DNA of 64,000 nucleotides from a virus. Position 1 is the first letter of the stretch; every line of letters begins with the position of its first letter. Under the pieces are notes generated by a model, which did no database searches, was not told where the DNA came from, and worked only from the letters and a program-made list of their open reading frames with translations. Below are positions 19,530 through 28,317 of this stretch, in pieces. The stretch is taken from positions 62,001 to 126,000 of IMG/VR virus record IMGVR_UViG_3300042540_001399. One strand, given 5' to 3'. The translations under genes and the position numbers were made by a program.

Positions 19530-20507
19530 ATGAAAGATATTGTATTTGTTACGGCACAACCAGACGTTCCTTATTTCCATTGGCAAGTTAAATTATATAC
19601 CCACAATTTTATAAAAAAAGGCATCAATCCAAATAACATACATGTAATATTTGCAATGGTTCATGGTGCAAAAAAACCAACTGATGAAGCTTTAAAAATA
19701 AAAGATTATGGTGTTAATGTTCATTTTTATGAAGATAATAGAGATATTAAAACATATATACCAAGCATAAAACCTTATATGATCACACAGTGGTTAAAAG
19801 AGTTTCCCGAACATGGTAAATTGTTTTTTTTACATGATGCGGATATAATATTTAACTACCTACCAAATTTCGAAGAACTTTTAAAAGACGAACTTACTTA
19901 TGTATCTGACACAATTGGGTATATAGGTTATAACTATATTATGGATTGTTGTAATAGATATGAAACAAAACATCCAAATTCACAAAAAGGACAGTTACTA
20001 CAAGAAATGGTTAATATTGTAGGTGTAACAGTAGATTGTGTAAAATGTAATCAAGAAAATTCTGGTGGTGGTCAATATCTAATTAAAAACACTGATCATA
20101 ATTTATGGCAAAAAATATATGACGATTGTTCTCCATTATATTATCAGATGTTAGATTATCAAAAAAGATTTCCCATAAGTCCAGGTGAAATTCAATTTTG
20201 GACGGCAGAAATGTGGTCATTACTTTGGAATCTATGGTTAAACGGTAACGAAACCAAAATAACTAAAGAGCTTAATTTTTCATGGGCAACTGACACCATA
20301 GGAGTTTTCGAAAAAAATCCAATACTACATATGGCAGGTGTAACCGAAAATCTAAAAGGTACTAAGTTTTACAAAGGAGAATACATTAATATTGACCCAA
20401 TCCAAAAATTAAAATCTAACCCAAACCATTTTGATTACATAGATAAAAACAGCTCAACAATCAAGTATGTTGAAGTAATGAAATCTTTCATTCAAAATGA
20501 CTTATAA
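19530..20507 (+). CDS. Putative GT-A-type glycosyltransferase in the fibre locus
   Basis: 325 residues. A HDADIIF segment at about residues 102-108 supplies a D-x-D metal/nucleotide-sugar motif preceded by hydrophobic strands (KLFFL), as in GT-A-fold enzymes. GGGQYLIKN (~179) and QFWTAEMWSLLWNLW (~221-235) supply the acceptor-side and later acidic elements. The overall pattern reminds me of hydroxyproline O-arabinosyltransferase-like enzymes, but that needs a profile search. No signal peptide or membrane helix, so it acts in the cytoplasm during virion assembly. It is flanked on both sides by Thr/Pro-stalk or SprB proteins, which are obvious candidate acceptors (inference). Confidence 0.65.
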   Translation: MKDIVFVTAQPDVPYFHWQVKLYTHNFIKKGINPNNIHVIFAMVHGAKKPTDEALKIKDYGVNVHFYEDNRDIKTYIPSIKPYMITQWLKEFPEHGKLFFLHDADIIFNYLPNFEELLKDELTYVSDTIGYIGYNYIMDCCNRYETKHPNSQKGQLLQEMVNIVGVTVDCVKCNQENSGGGQYLIKNTDHNLWQKIYDDCSPLYYQMLDYQKRFPISPGEIQFWTAEMWSLLWNLWLNGNETKITKELNFSWATDTIGVFEKNPILHMAGVTENLKGTKFYKGEYINIDPIQKLKSNPNHFDYIDKNSSTIKYVEVMKSFIQNDL

Positions 20508-20510
20508 ATG

Positions 20511-20519
20511 TATTTATAA
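20511..20519 (+). promoter_or_regulatory. TATTTATAA late-type promoter motif
   Basis: TATTTATAA 12 nt before the GTG at 20532. The spacing matches the copy before 18028, supporting the GTG as the real start. Confidence 0.5.
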
Positions 20520-20531
20520 TTAAAATATACA

Positions 20532-21584
20532 GTGGGACAAACAGATAGACCTAAACCAGTACTTGCACCCAGGAATGAATGTGATGTTATTACAATTTTT
20601 CCTATGGGGGCAAAATGTTTTACAAAAGAACCAACTAATGTAACAACATTTGATGGTGCGGTTTCGGTTGGTATTACAGGGGGAACACCACCATATACTA
20701 TAGCTTGGGAAAATGGTAATGTTGCGCCGGCAATAACAAATTTAGGTGTCGGTGAATATAACGTAACAATTACAGATTCCTACGGTGATTTTGTTATAAA
20801 CCAAAAATGTGTTCTCAACGCCACACCACTTCCAACTCCAACTCCAACTCCAACACCGACCATAACTCCAACACCGACCATAACTCCAACACCTTCTGTA
20901 ACACCAACATCAACTCCTATACCAACATTGACACCATCGGCAACACCAGAACCTTTAATTTGTTTTACCACTGAATATGAATTTTTAGGTCCGATTTATA
21001 CATCAATGTCATCAACAGGACAATATAATGGAAGACCATACTACGAACTAATAGGTCTTGGTGGAAGTGCTTTTGTTTGGTGGAATTCCGGATTGTCAAG
21101 ATGGGAAATGACATTATTCTTAGGTGGTGGTCTACTTTTGGCATATTTACCAAGTACTAATTCTTTTCCTGTTGACCAAACAGTTGATTGGGTAAATGTA
21201 AGAACTGTTTATATGTTAACATCATATGGGCTTTGTAGTTATCCACCAACAGAAATGTGTTTTGAAGTTTTAAAGAATGACCCACCAACAACACTGATAT
21301 GTAATGGATATATTGTTGGTACTTATAATAATAAGTTTTATTTTGCAATATACAGTCCTGTAACGTCACCACCAACATTAATTGGGTATGTATTTTGGGA
21401 TGATGTTGACAACAGATGGGAATGTTGGCAAACTTTTAACCCATCTACAGGCCCCACAGGAAGTTTTTATGCTTATTTATCAAATAACGCTAATTACCCA
21501 AATAGTACAATTTCTCAAAACTGGGTTTCAAACCCACTTGTGACATATGGAATAAACAGTTCTTCACTAGGGACTTGTCAGTAA
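20532..21584 (+). CDS. Modular adhesin: SprB-like domain, Thr/Pro stalk and two Trp-rich modules
   Basis: 350 residues from a GTG start (GTG-GGA-CAA-ACA); no in-frame ATG precedes the conserved domains. Residues ~25-95 are one SprB-type repeat (GGTPPYTIAWENG, then GVGEYNVTITDS). A pure Thr/Pro stalk follows (~97-140), partly encoded by an 18-bp direct repeat. The C-terminal half is two tandem copies of an ~80-residue module: NGRPYYELI, FVWWNSGLSRWEM, LLAYLPS; then NNKFYFAIY, YVFWDDVDNRWEC, FYAYLSN. This module recurs in the neighbouring gene and in the minus-strand adhesin. The paired Trp/Tyr suggest sugar binding (inference). Probable distal fibre or adhesin. Confidence 0.7.
   Translation: MGQTDRPKPVLAPRNECDVITIFPMGAKCFTKEPTNVTTFDGAVSVGITGGTPPYTIAWENGNVAPAITNLGVGEYNVTITDSYGDFVINQKCVLNATPLPTPTPTPTPTITPTPTITPTPSVTPTSTPIPTLTPSATPEPLICFTTEYEFLGPIYTSMSSTGQYNGRPYYELIGLGGSAFVWWNSGLSRWEMTLFLGGGLLLAYLPSTNSFPVDQTVDWVNVRTVYMLTSYGLCSYPPTEMCFEVLKNDPPTTLICNGYIVGTYNNKFYFAIYSPVTSPPTLIGYVFWDDVDNRWECWQTFNPSTGPTGSFYAYLSNNANYPNSTISQNWVSNPLVTYGINSSSLGTCQ
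20826..20945 (+). repeat. Thr/Pro stalk repeats including an 18-bp tandem direct repeat
   Basis: Three ccaact hexamers are followed by two exact copies of an 18-bp unit (ccaacaccgaccataact) and then degenerate copies, all encoding TPTPTPT with Ile and Ser interruptions. Confidence 0.8.
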
Positions 21585-21597
21585 AATACTAATTTAA

Positions 21598-22593
21598 ATG
21601 AATTTGTGTGTAGTTACAGAAGTTTTAGAAAATAGGGAAAGAAAAATAGAAACCTATAATTTTATTGAATCCGAAATGTTGAACGGTAAAAGTTCTTGGG
21701 TTTTTGAAGAACAATATTTTTTATATTGGTCTACTGGTACAACAAATCAGTGGATTTTAAGTGGGTTTCCAAATACTTTTATTTATACATTTTCGAATAC
21801 AGAAATACCTTTCACTAATTGGCAAATTTTAGGATCAAGACCCCCAAAACAAATAACAAACTTAAGAATAACAACTGGTGAGTGTGAAAATAATGTCGTG
21901 GTAGATTATAATGTTAATATTAAAAACAGTTCTTGTAAATGTGATGGTATTATATCAATAGATCCATTTAGCGGAACAGAACCATTTACATATTATCTAA
22001 ACGGTCAAATACAGACAGGAAACATAATTCAAAATTTATGTAGTGGTAGATATGTTATTACGGTTGAAGACGTAAACGGAAACACAACAATTAAAGAAGT
22101 AGTAATACCACAAAATGATGTTACCCAATATTTTGTCACGTTGAATTTTGATAAAACAACGGGATATTTTAATATTTTTTGTAACCCAAGTTTAAACAAT
22201 AACATTCAGTTAAGTTTAGATTTAGTGTATCAAAACACACTCAAATATAAACCTAATTTTGGTGATGTAAGTCAAAATACAAATGAACAAATTATTTTAA
22301 ATGGAAATGACATAGGACAGTATACTACCAAAATTGATAATACACAGTCTACGCCACTTTTGAGACCCTGTGTTGGTAATAATTACAATAACGTTACAAC
22401 TAAAGAATGGAAAAATTTAATTATTGGTAATGGTGATACTTTGGAAGGTTACATTAGTAGTGATTTAATCTATAATGTAGATTTGAAAACACCTTGTTTA
22501 AGTGCATCACAGGATCTTGTACTTAATTTGAATAATCTTAGATTAATAAATTGTGAATGTTGTAATGTTACAAAAGTTATTATTAACAAATAA
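21598..22593 (+). CDS. Adhesin-like protein with a Trp-rich module and one SprB-like repeat
   Basis: 331 residues. Residues ~27-80 resemble the Trp/Tyr module of the preceding gene (NGKSSWVFEEQYFLYW, then TNQWILSGFP). Residues ~105-185 are a SprB-type repeat beginning SSCKCDGIISI and ending CSGRYVITVEDVNGN. The C-terminal ~140 residues are beta-rich without a recognised fold and end in a Cys pair (NCECCNV). It starts 13 bp after its neighbour and appears to be in the same unit. Likely a fibre accessory or adhesin subunit. Confidence 0.6.
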   Translation: MNLCVVTEVLENRERKIETYNFIESEMLNGKSSWVFEEQYFLYWSTGTTNQWILSGFPNTFIYTFSNTEIPFTNWQILGSRPPKQITNLRITTGECENNVVVDYNVNIKNSSCKCDGIISIDPFSGTEPFTYYLNGQIQTGNIIQNLCSGRYVITVEDVNGNTTIKEVVIPQNDVTQYFVTLNFDKTTGYFNIFCNPSLNNNIQLSLDLVYQNTLKYKPNFGDVSQNTNEQIILNGNDIGQYTTKIDNTQSTPLLRPCVGNNYNNVTTKEWKNLIIGNGDTLEGYISSDLIYNVDLKTPCLSASQDLVLNLNNLRLINCECCNVTKVIINK

Positions 22594-22607
22594 AAAAAGT
22601 TATTTAA

Positions 22608-22616
22608 TATTTATTA
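22608..22616 (+). promoter_or_regulatory. TATTTATTA late-type promoter motif
   Basis: TATTTATTA only 5 nt before the ATG at 22622. If it is a -10 element, the mRNA would be nearly leaderless. Confidence 0.4.
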
Positions 22617-22621
22617 TTTAA

Positions 22622-25210
22622 ATGGCATATATAATTAAAAATACATCGGGATTGGTTAACACAAGAGTTACCGATACAGGTAGACAAAAGTTATCACAAG
22701 GTAACTTCAAAGTTGCCTATTTCCAAATTGGGGATAGTGAAATATCATACGATAAATTACCTTCTAATTATAACTTTACAAATTCCTTTGTTTTAGAACC
22801 AGCATTTAATACTCAAAATTCTGCAGGTGTTCCAGAGTCAAATAGACAAAGCATTAAATATCCATACTATGTTGATGGAACTAGTGGATCTACTTATGGA
22901 ATACCTTACATGGATTCTACGATAGATCCTGTTTATAATAGGGCACCACTAAGAGGGTTTTTTACAGGAAACACAACCGCAAGTACAGTCGTTTGGAGTG
23001 CATTAACTAACAATCAATACGTGGTTTCTTCAAACTATATTATTGATATGTCAACTCTAAATGGTACTAATAAAGTTGATTTAATTTATTCTGGATGTAA
23101 TTATACAAATACAAACAAACCATCTATTGGGGATTTAATTACAATATATTATGATGGTTTTGGTGAGTATGACTGTAATTGTGTTAATTTACCAACACCG
23201 ACTCCTACACCTACACCGTCAATCACACCAACCGAAACTATCACACCAACTCCAACACCAAGTATCACACCTAATTATAACCCTTGTGCATCGCCAACCC
23301 CAACACCAACTCCAACAAGGACACCGTGTTTAACACCTACTCCGAGTAGACTTTGTCCTCCACCACCGCCACCAAGTTGTGTTATGTCTATGAATTCATG
23401 TTATCAAATTCTGACATATAGAATAATTGATATATGTGAAAATACTATAACACTTGATAGAAACACACCCGATTTTTGTGGTACAGTAATAACACATTGT
23501 TACGCACGTACATTGATCTATCCGCCAAATATGACTTCTATTTATGATAGTATAACTCCAAGTCCACATTGGGGCGAACAAGTAATCGATTTTGAATCTA
23601 TTTGTGATACAGATCAATTTGATGTGAAAATATGGAACATGAATATTCCATGGACCGAAAATCCCGCTGGTATGATACCTACAAAATATGAAGGATATCA
23701 ATATTTTGGTTCAGTTGATTATATAGGATCAAAAGAATACTTTGGATACAATTCAAATTCAGGACAAACATTTTTTATCAATAATACTTTGAGTGCTGAG
23801 ACTACAGATACTTTTTATTACAATTCTTTAGGTGAAATCGTCAAAGTACAACCCGAAGAACAAAAGGCAATTGCCATCATACATTATACTAATCAAACAA
23901 TTGATTTCTTTTATGGTGAAAAATTTGCACTGGAACCGTATGATCCAAGCAACTTAGACGATACAACAGGACAGGCTAGAAATTTTAGACTTCATATACC
24001 TTGGTTGATGTGGCATAAGAATCCTGAATGTTGTTTTGGTCAAACTTTTTGGGTTGATCCTCCAGGATTTGAAGGTAAAAATCTTTTTGATGTTAGATAT
24101 GTTCAGACAACTAGAAATGATGATATGAATAATCCCGGTATTAGATATTATCATTTGTGGGATACTAATAAAAACAAAAACGGTTTACCTAATCGAATTG
24201 GTAAAGTTTTCCCTGATAGTAAATTAATTATTATTGACGATGAAGAAATAATTGCCGCGATGTCTTATAAGGCAAATAGAAATTGGACTTTGCCGGCACC
24301 TCAATTATCGCTTATAACCCCAAATACTTGTGGATTAGCGTCTTTAACTGCTGATGGGGTTTTGACAGGTCATGGTGAAACTATGTATGTCACTTATAGG
24401 TTTACAAATAAAACTTGTAGTACAAATTCACTTCATTGCAATTACTATGTAAAACTTGTTGGGAATAATAATGATTGTACGCCTAATGTTTCACAAAATG
24501 TTGCCATTAGATTTGGTCGCGAATTTAATTGTTTGGATTATATGATACCAACAACAACGACGACAACGATACCAATATTTACTACTACAACTACAATTCC
24601 ATTCACAACTACAACAACAACAGATCCTTTTCCATTAACAACGACTACAACTTTTTGGCCGTACACCACAAGTACAACAACAATATGCCCACCTTCTTGT
24701 AATATAAATAAAGGTTTCTTTGCTGAATCATTCCAAGTTTTATGTCAGAAAGTGAAAACAGGACAAAGACCGGATCCATCAAGTTGGAAAATAATTGATT
24801 ACACACAAGACTTAGGTAATTTAGTAACACAAGATACTTTGACAAACAATACTTTTGTTATAACGAAAGATCTTTACGATAAGGCTCCATATTACGACTT
24901 GGGTAGTTATATAAACTTGACTAAATTAGGAAATGACAAACCTGATTTAAATTTTGGTGACGAATATTATTTTTACGGTTCCTTTGAATCAGATATAATG
25001 GCAACCATATATCAGATGAAATATAAGATAAATTTAAATTTTACAGAATTTCAAAATTCAACTAACCCAACATGGAAACAAGGAACAAAATCATTCGTAA
25101 CCGAAATTGCATTATTGGATGAGGATAAAGACATTCTTGTAATGTCAAAGTTACAATCACCTGTGTTAAGACAAGGAATACAACAGTATTTAGTCAAACT
25201 TGACTTTTAA
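22622..25210 (+). CDS. Large tail/fibre protein with Thr/Pro and poly-Thr stalks
   Basis: 862 residues. The N-terminal ~120 residues ([26 protein letters not shown]) look like a virion-attachment domain; I recall similar N-termini in large T4-like phage structural proteins. A Thr/Pro stalk (~191-243) ends in six prolines and a Cys. A folded region of ~380 residues (250-640) contains [10 protein letters not shown] and [17 protein letters not shown] second stalk made almost wholly of Thr (~643-690; [15 protein letters not shown]) precedes a C-terminal ~170-residue domain. Two chemically different stalks in one protein suggest an elongated fibre and potential O-glycosylation sites (inference). 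Confidence 0.65.
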   Translation: MAYIIKNTSGLVNTRVTDTGRQKLSQGNFKVAYFQIGDSEISYDKLPSNYNFTNSFVLEPAFNTQNSAGVPESNRQSIKYPYYVDGTSGSTYGIPYMDSTIDPVYNRAPLRGFFTGNTTASTVVWSALTNNQYVVSSNYIIDMSTLNGTNKVDLIYSGCNYTNTNKPSIGDLITIYYDGFGEYDCNCVNLPTPTPTPTPSITPTETITPTPTPSITPNYNPCASPTPTPTPTRTPCLTPTPSRLCPPPPPPSCVMSMNSCYQILTYRIIDICENTITLDRNTPDFCGTVITHCYARTLIYPPNMTSIYDSITPSPHWGEQVIDFESICDTDQFDVKIWNMNIPWTENPAGMIPTKYEGYQYFGSVDYIGSKEYFGYNSNSGQTFFINNTLSAETTDTFYYNSLGEIVKVQPEEQKAIAIIHYTNQTIDFFYGEKFALEPYDPSNLDDTTGQARNFRLHIPWLMWHKNPECCFGQTFWVDPPGFEGKNLFDVRYVQTTRNDDMNNPGIRYYHLWDTNKNKNGLPNRIGKVFPDSKLIIIDDEEIIAAMSYKANRNWTLPAPQLSLITPNTCGLASLTADGVLTGHGETMYVTYRFTNKTCSTNSLHCNYYVKLVGNNNDCTPNVSQNVAIRFGREFNCLDYMIPTTTTTTIPIFTTTTTIPFTTTTTTDPFPLTTTTTFWPYTTSTTTICPPSCNINKGFFAESFQVLCQKVKTGQRPDPSSWKIIDYTQDLGNLVTQDTLTNNTFVITKDLYDKAPYYDLGSYINLTKLGNDKPDLNFGDEYYFYGSFESDIMATIYQMKYKINLNFTEFQNSTNPTWKQGTKSFVTEIALLDEDKDILVMSKLQSPVLRQGIQQYLVKLDF
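23193..23350 (+). repeat. Thr/Pro stalk-encoding repeats
   Basis: Degenerate ccaaca/cctaca hexamers encode [13 protein letters not shown]-type sequence and end in a poly-Pro run within the gene at 22622-25210. Confidence 0.75.
24548..24690 (+). repeat. Poly-Thr stalk repeats
   Basis: Aca/acg/act-rich tract encoding four runs of five or six Thr separated by Ile/Pro/Phe-containing spacers, within the gene at 22622-25210. Confidence 0.75.
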
Positions 25211-25258
25211 CCTTTAATTTTTTTTCATTTAAATTATTTTATAACTAAAACCAACTTT

Positions 25259-25858
25259 ATGGCTAAAATCAAAAATTCACCAAAAGTCTTAGGATTAGAT
25301 ATATCTACTAAAACAATTGGTTGGGCTTTGTTCGATATACAAAGTCAACAACTTTTAGAACTAACACACGTTTCCCCAAGACCAAAAATGAAAGAAGATG
25401 AAAAATTAAAAGAGTTACTTTTAAAATGTGAAATCTTTAGAGAAAAATTGATACAATACAAAAATTTAGGAATTGTCAGTGTGGTAATTGAAGAACCACT
25501 TCTTAATTCGAATAATATCTATACAATCCAAACCCTGTTAAGATTTAATAGTTTTATTTTCAAAGAAATATATGAAATATTAAATGTTGTACCTGAATTT
25601 ATATCAACATATAATTCCCGTAAATTTGCTTTTCCTGAATTAGTCCAAGAAAATGAAAAGAAAAAATTTGTTTTGTTTGGAGGTCTACCAAAAGATATTG
25701 ATAAGAAAATGATTATATGGGAAAAAGTTGCTAAAAGAGAACCACAAATAAAATGGTTATACACAAGAAATAATACACTTAAAAAAGAAAATTTTGACCA
25801 AACAGATGCATATACCTGTGTTTTAGGATATATGAGATCTAAAGAAATTTGGAAATGA
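25259..25858 (+). CDS. RuvC-like Holliday-junction-type nuclease
   Basis: 199 residues with the RuvC/RNase H fold layout. The N-terminal strand has the first catalytic Asp (VLGLDISTKTIGWALFD), a central strand has acidic residues (VSVVIEEPL, ~residue 80), and a C-terminal helix has the final Asp residues (FDQTDAYTCVLGY, ~179-183). RuvC enzymes cleave four-way junctions; in a T4-like phage this would resolve recombination intermediates before packaging, the job gp49 does in T4. No tetramer or DNA-binding details can be read. A terminator follows it. Confidence is high for the fold, moderate for junction resolution. Confidence 0.8.
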   Translation: MAKIKNSPKVLGLDISTKTIGWALFDIQSQQLLELTHVSPRPKMKEDEKLKELLLKCEIFREKLIQYKNLGIVSVVIEEPLLNSNNIYTIQTLLRFNSFIFKEIYEILNVVPEFISTYNSRKFAFPELVQENEKKKFVLFGGLPKDIDKKMIIWEKVAKREPQIKWLYTRNNTLKKENFDQTDAYTCVLGYMRSKEIWK

Positions 25859-25887
25859 TATCGTTCAAAATACCGATAATTTGAAAT

Positions 25888-25913
25888 ATCGTCTTTTTAG
25901 ACGATTTTTTTTT
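25888..25913 (+). terminator. Intrinsic terminator
   Basis: Six-base stem ATCGTC/GACGAT with a TTTTTA loop, followed by an uninterrupted T run, 30 bp after the RuvC-like gene. Confidence 0.75.
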
Positions 25914-25937
25914 ATTCAAAAAAAATTATTATATTTG
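25907..25937 (+). promoter_or_regulatory. Host-type (Bacteroidota) promoter
   Basis: TATATTTG at 25930-25937 matches TAnnTTTG. TTTT lies where TTTG is expected, 19 nt upstream. It ends 24 nt before the ATG at 25962 and lies just after a terminator. Confidence 0.6.
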
Positions 25938-25961
25938 TAAAATAAACAAATAAAAATAACT

Positions 25962-26378
25962 ATGAAAATCTTATCTTTGGTTTTTTCACTATTATTAACT
26001 TTTAATTTTTTTTCTCAACAAGTCGTAATTCAAGTAGATGAAGTTCAGTCATACTTTGGTGATACTACATCAACCATGACAGAAATATTTGAAAAAAAAT
26101 ATAACTTGGAACCACAACATAAAAATTGTAGGTATATAATCGATTTTACAAATAATAAAGCAAGTTTTTTTAGAGATGGGGAACTTATTGATCACGGATC
26201 TATAAAAGTAGGGCATGAAAACGAATATACAGTTGTTGAGTTTCTTAACGACGGATTTAATTATGGACTAATTTTAAATTTAGATATCCATAATGAATTG
26301 GTAGTTCTTTATCAAATAGATAATGATAAGGTTGAGTATATGAATTTCACTAGATTTCAGATTCTTAAACCAATGTAG
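25962..26378 (+). CDS. Small secreted protein of unknown function
   Basis: 138 residues. An N-terminal signal peptide is clear: two residues into the protein a Lys, then about 16 hydrophobic residues (ILSLVFSLLLTFNFF), then SQQVV as a probable signal-peptidase I region. The mature part is polar (HKNCRYIIDFTNNKASFF) with no known motif. It has its own terminator-promoter boundary and a host-type promoter, so it is likely made early. A secreted early protein could alter the periplasm or exclude other phages, but nothing in the sequence shows that. Confidence 0.7.
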   Translation: MKILSLVFSLLLTFNFFSQQVVIQVDEVQSYFGDTTSTMTEIFEKKYNLEPQHKNCRYIIDFTNNKASFFRDGELIDHGSIKVGHENEYTVVEFLNDGFNYGLILNLDIHNELVVLYQIDNDKVEYMNFTRFQILKPM

Positions 26379-26400
26379 AAATATTTTTTTTTATAATACT

Positions 26401-28017
26401 TTAGTGAATTGAATCTGAACAAAGATCTATAATAGTTCCACCGGCCATAGAAGCCCCATTACCCGAAATTGTTATTGTGGTATATGGTACATCGTTTGAA
26501 AAGGTGAATATTCCCGATCCAATATCACCGTATGGTGCATTTTGTGGACAAGGTATTGCGGAAATTACGTTCCCATTAATTTTTGCACAACAACTACTAC
26601 AAGTACTTATCACTGGATTACCTGTATTTGTTGTGATTATAAATTCTTCGTAAACAGTTGATGAAATGTAATTGTAATTTATGAATCTAAGCGTTACATT
26701 ATTAACAGGACTATCAAAAGTTAGAGTGTAAGTAAATGGGTTGTTTCCTGGTAAAATATCATTACCCAAATATAAAAAGTTGTCTTCTACATTTGGACCC
26801 GAAATACACCAACCTAAAAATCCACCAAAAGTTCCCGCTTCTATTTTTCCAGTACCACTACCTGTAATATTAACACCGTTAACAACTATTGAATTACCAA
26901 CTTGAGGTAATGTTACAACTTGTGAACATTCAAAACAACCAGGTGGTGTTGTAGGTGTGGGAGTTGGTGTTGCTGTAGGCGTTGGTGTAGGTGTTTGGGA
27001 AGGACTTGGGATACAATCTAAACATTTACCTTCATTTTCAGGACCTAATTCTGAAATTAATTCTATTTGATCTACACCACTTATGTTATCAACCAAACCT
27101 ATGAAGGTTGCACAAATTGATTCGTTGTTTATTATAGTTTTATAAACATATCCTTCTAAAGGAATTTCACCATTTATTAACAATAATTCGGTTGAGTAAT
27201 ATTCTATACCTGTGAAACAATCTCTGAATTTCTTACTACTTGAACATCTAATGTAATCATCAATCACATTAAATGTTACTTGACCAGAAACCAAACAATT
27301 TATTGTAGGTGTTGGTGTTGGACTTGGAGTTTCACTTGGAGTTGGAGTTGGTGTTGGTGTGAATGTTATTCCTGTTGCTTGAAAACTCAAACTATTACAA
27401 ACATTTGATGGTGTCGGTGTAGGTGTCGGTGTAGGTGTCGGTGTTTTTGTCGGGGTGACAGTAGGTGTTGGTGTAATGTCACAATTAAAATATGCTTCAA
27501 AATCTATTAGCTCACAACTTGGAAAAGTTGTTGATGTAGTTATGACACAGTATCCTTCAGAAAAAAATGAATCACATAAATCAGGACAATCACTTGTACA
27601 TGGACTTTTACCAAATAGTAAACACGGCTCATCAAGGTCGTTAGCCAAACACCAACAATTCTCATCAGAACTATAGTATATTACAAAATCACCAGTCCCA
27701 CCTGTGTAATAAGGAAGTCCATTATATGTTCCATTCGAAGTGTAGTTACCATCGTACAACGATGTCCCTGAAATACAATACTGATTTGAACACGGACAAT
27801 CATCAATGGAATCAATCCCCGATATTTGTTTATATTCTAAAACTATTGACCCATTTGAATAGTACCCGTTTGTTGCTTCTGAAGTACAGATTGAATCGAA
27901 ATATAAAATTGTACCAAGATTCAAATCATTCCCATACAATGGTATAATCAAAGGTTCTGAACATAATTCAGGGTCAATAGTTGAGTTTGAAAAATATCCT
28001 AAAAAAATACAAGCCAT
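26401..28017 (-). CDS. Modular adhesin with three Thr/Pro stalks, opposite orientation
   Basis: 538 residues. An N-terminal Cys-rich region contains one copy of the Trp/Tyr module seen at 20532-21584 ([26 protein letters not shown]). Three Thr/Pro stalks follow at about residues 180-204, 219-238 and 337-359, separated by Cys-containing beta domains, with a C-terminal Gly/Thr-rich beta domain ([16 protein letters not shown]). Its ATG lies one base after the stop of the small module gene at 28019-28234. It is related to the plus-strand adhesins but transcribed toward them, separated by the nuclease and the secreted protein. Likely an alternative or accessory fibre. Confidence 0.7.
   Translation of the reverse strand: MACIFLGYFSNSTIDPELCSEPLIIPLYGNDLNLGTILYFDSICTSEATNGYYSNGSIVLEYKQISGIDSIDDCPCSNQYCISGTSLYDGNYTSNGTYNGLPYYTGGTGDFVIYYSSDENCWCLANDLDEPCLLFGKSPCTSDCPDLCDSFFSEGYCVITTSTTFPSCELIDFEAYFNCDITPTPTVTPTKTPTPTPTPTPTPSNVCNSLSFQATGITFTPTPTPTPSETPSPTPTPTINCLVSGQVTFNVIDDYIRCSSSKKFRDCFTGIEYYSTELLLINGEIPLEGYVYKTIINNESICATFIGLVDNISGVDQIELISELGPENEGKCLDCIPSPSQTPTPTPTATPTPTPTTPPGCFECSQVVTLPQVGNSIVVNGVNITGSGTGKIEAGTFGGFLGWCISGPNVEDNFLYLGNDILPGNNPFTYTLTFDSPVNNVTLRFINYNYISSTVYEEFIITTNTGNPVISTCSSCCAKINGNVISAIPCPQNAPYGDIGSGIFTFSNDVPYTTITISGNGASMAGGTIIDLCSDSIH
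26940..27480 (-). repeat. Three Thr/Pro stalk repeat tracts
   Basis: Ggtgtt/ggtgta hexamer tracts at about 26940-27010, 27303-27365 and 27405-27480 encode TPTPTP on the minus strand. The last contains exact alternations of ggtgtcggtgta. Confidence 0.75.
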
Positions 28018-28018
28018 T

Positions 28019-28234
28019 TTATACTTCTATTATGTTTGTTTTTATACATTCATTGTCATCGATTACTTTTACTACAAACTGTGAAAAACTTGAATATATT
28101 GAAGGTATTTCAAATGTATACGGGGCGGTTGTAATTGTGTCGACATATATACATGTAGTTAATCCCGTATTACATACCCAAACATCAAAAGGTGATGAAC
28201 CGGCAAGATTTGTTATTGTTACTGTTGTAGGCAT
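28019..28234 (-). CDS. Small protein consisting of the shared 70-residue virion module
   Basis: 71 residues, aligning along its whole length with the N-terminus of the protein at 15514 and with the protein at 17696. The shared elements are VTITN, FDVWVC, a second Cys about nine residues on, IP after about 15 more residues, then [10 protein letters not shown]. It is the first gene of the two-gene minus-strand adhesin unit and has a TATTTATTT motif 13 nt upstream. Pairing of this module with an adhesin gene both here and around 17.7 kb suggests a fibre-associated role. Confidence 0.65.
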   Translation of the reverse strand: MPTTVTITNLAGSSPFDVWVCNTGLTTCIYVDTITTAPYTFEIPSIYSSFSQFVVKVIDDNECIKTNIIEV

Positions 28235-28247
28235 AATTTTCTGTCTT

Positions 28248-28256
28248 AAATAAATA
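28248..28256 (-). promoter_or_regulatory. TATTTATTT late-type promoter motif
   Basis: On the minus strand, TATTTATTT 13 nt before the ATG at 28234; it drives the inverted adhesin unit. Confidence 0.5.
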
Positions 28257-28281
28257 TAGAAAAATAGAAAAACATGTGAAG

Positions 28282-28312
28282 TTGATAAATTTAAATAATG
28301 TACCTATCTTTT
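28282..28312 (+). promoter_or_regulatory. Host-type promoter for the primase unit
   Basis: TTG, 20 nt, TATCTTTT (one mismatch to TAnnTTTG), ending 5 nt before the ATG at 28318, so the transcript may be leaderless. Confidence 0.5.
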
Positions 28313-28317
28313 AAAAG

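Noticed and set aside
26379-26400. Terminator between the convergent genes ending at 26378 and 26401
   Set aside because: Only a T run is present; no stable hairpin could be drawn.
15017-27480. CRISPR array or diversity-generating retroelement in the repeat-rich fibre region
   Set aside because: Repeats are in-frame coding hexamers without unique spacers, and no reverse transcriptase or template/variable repeat pair was seen.
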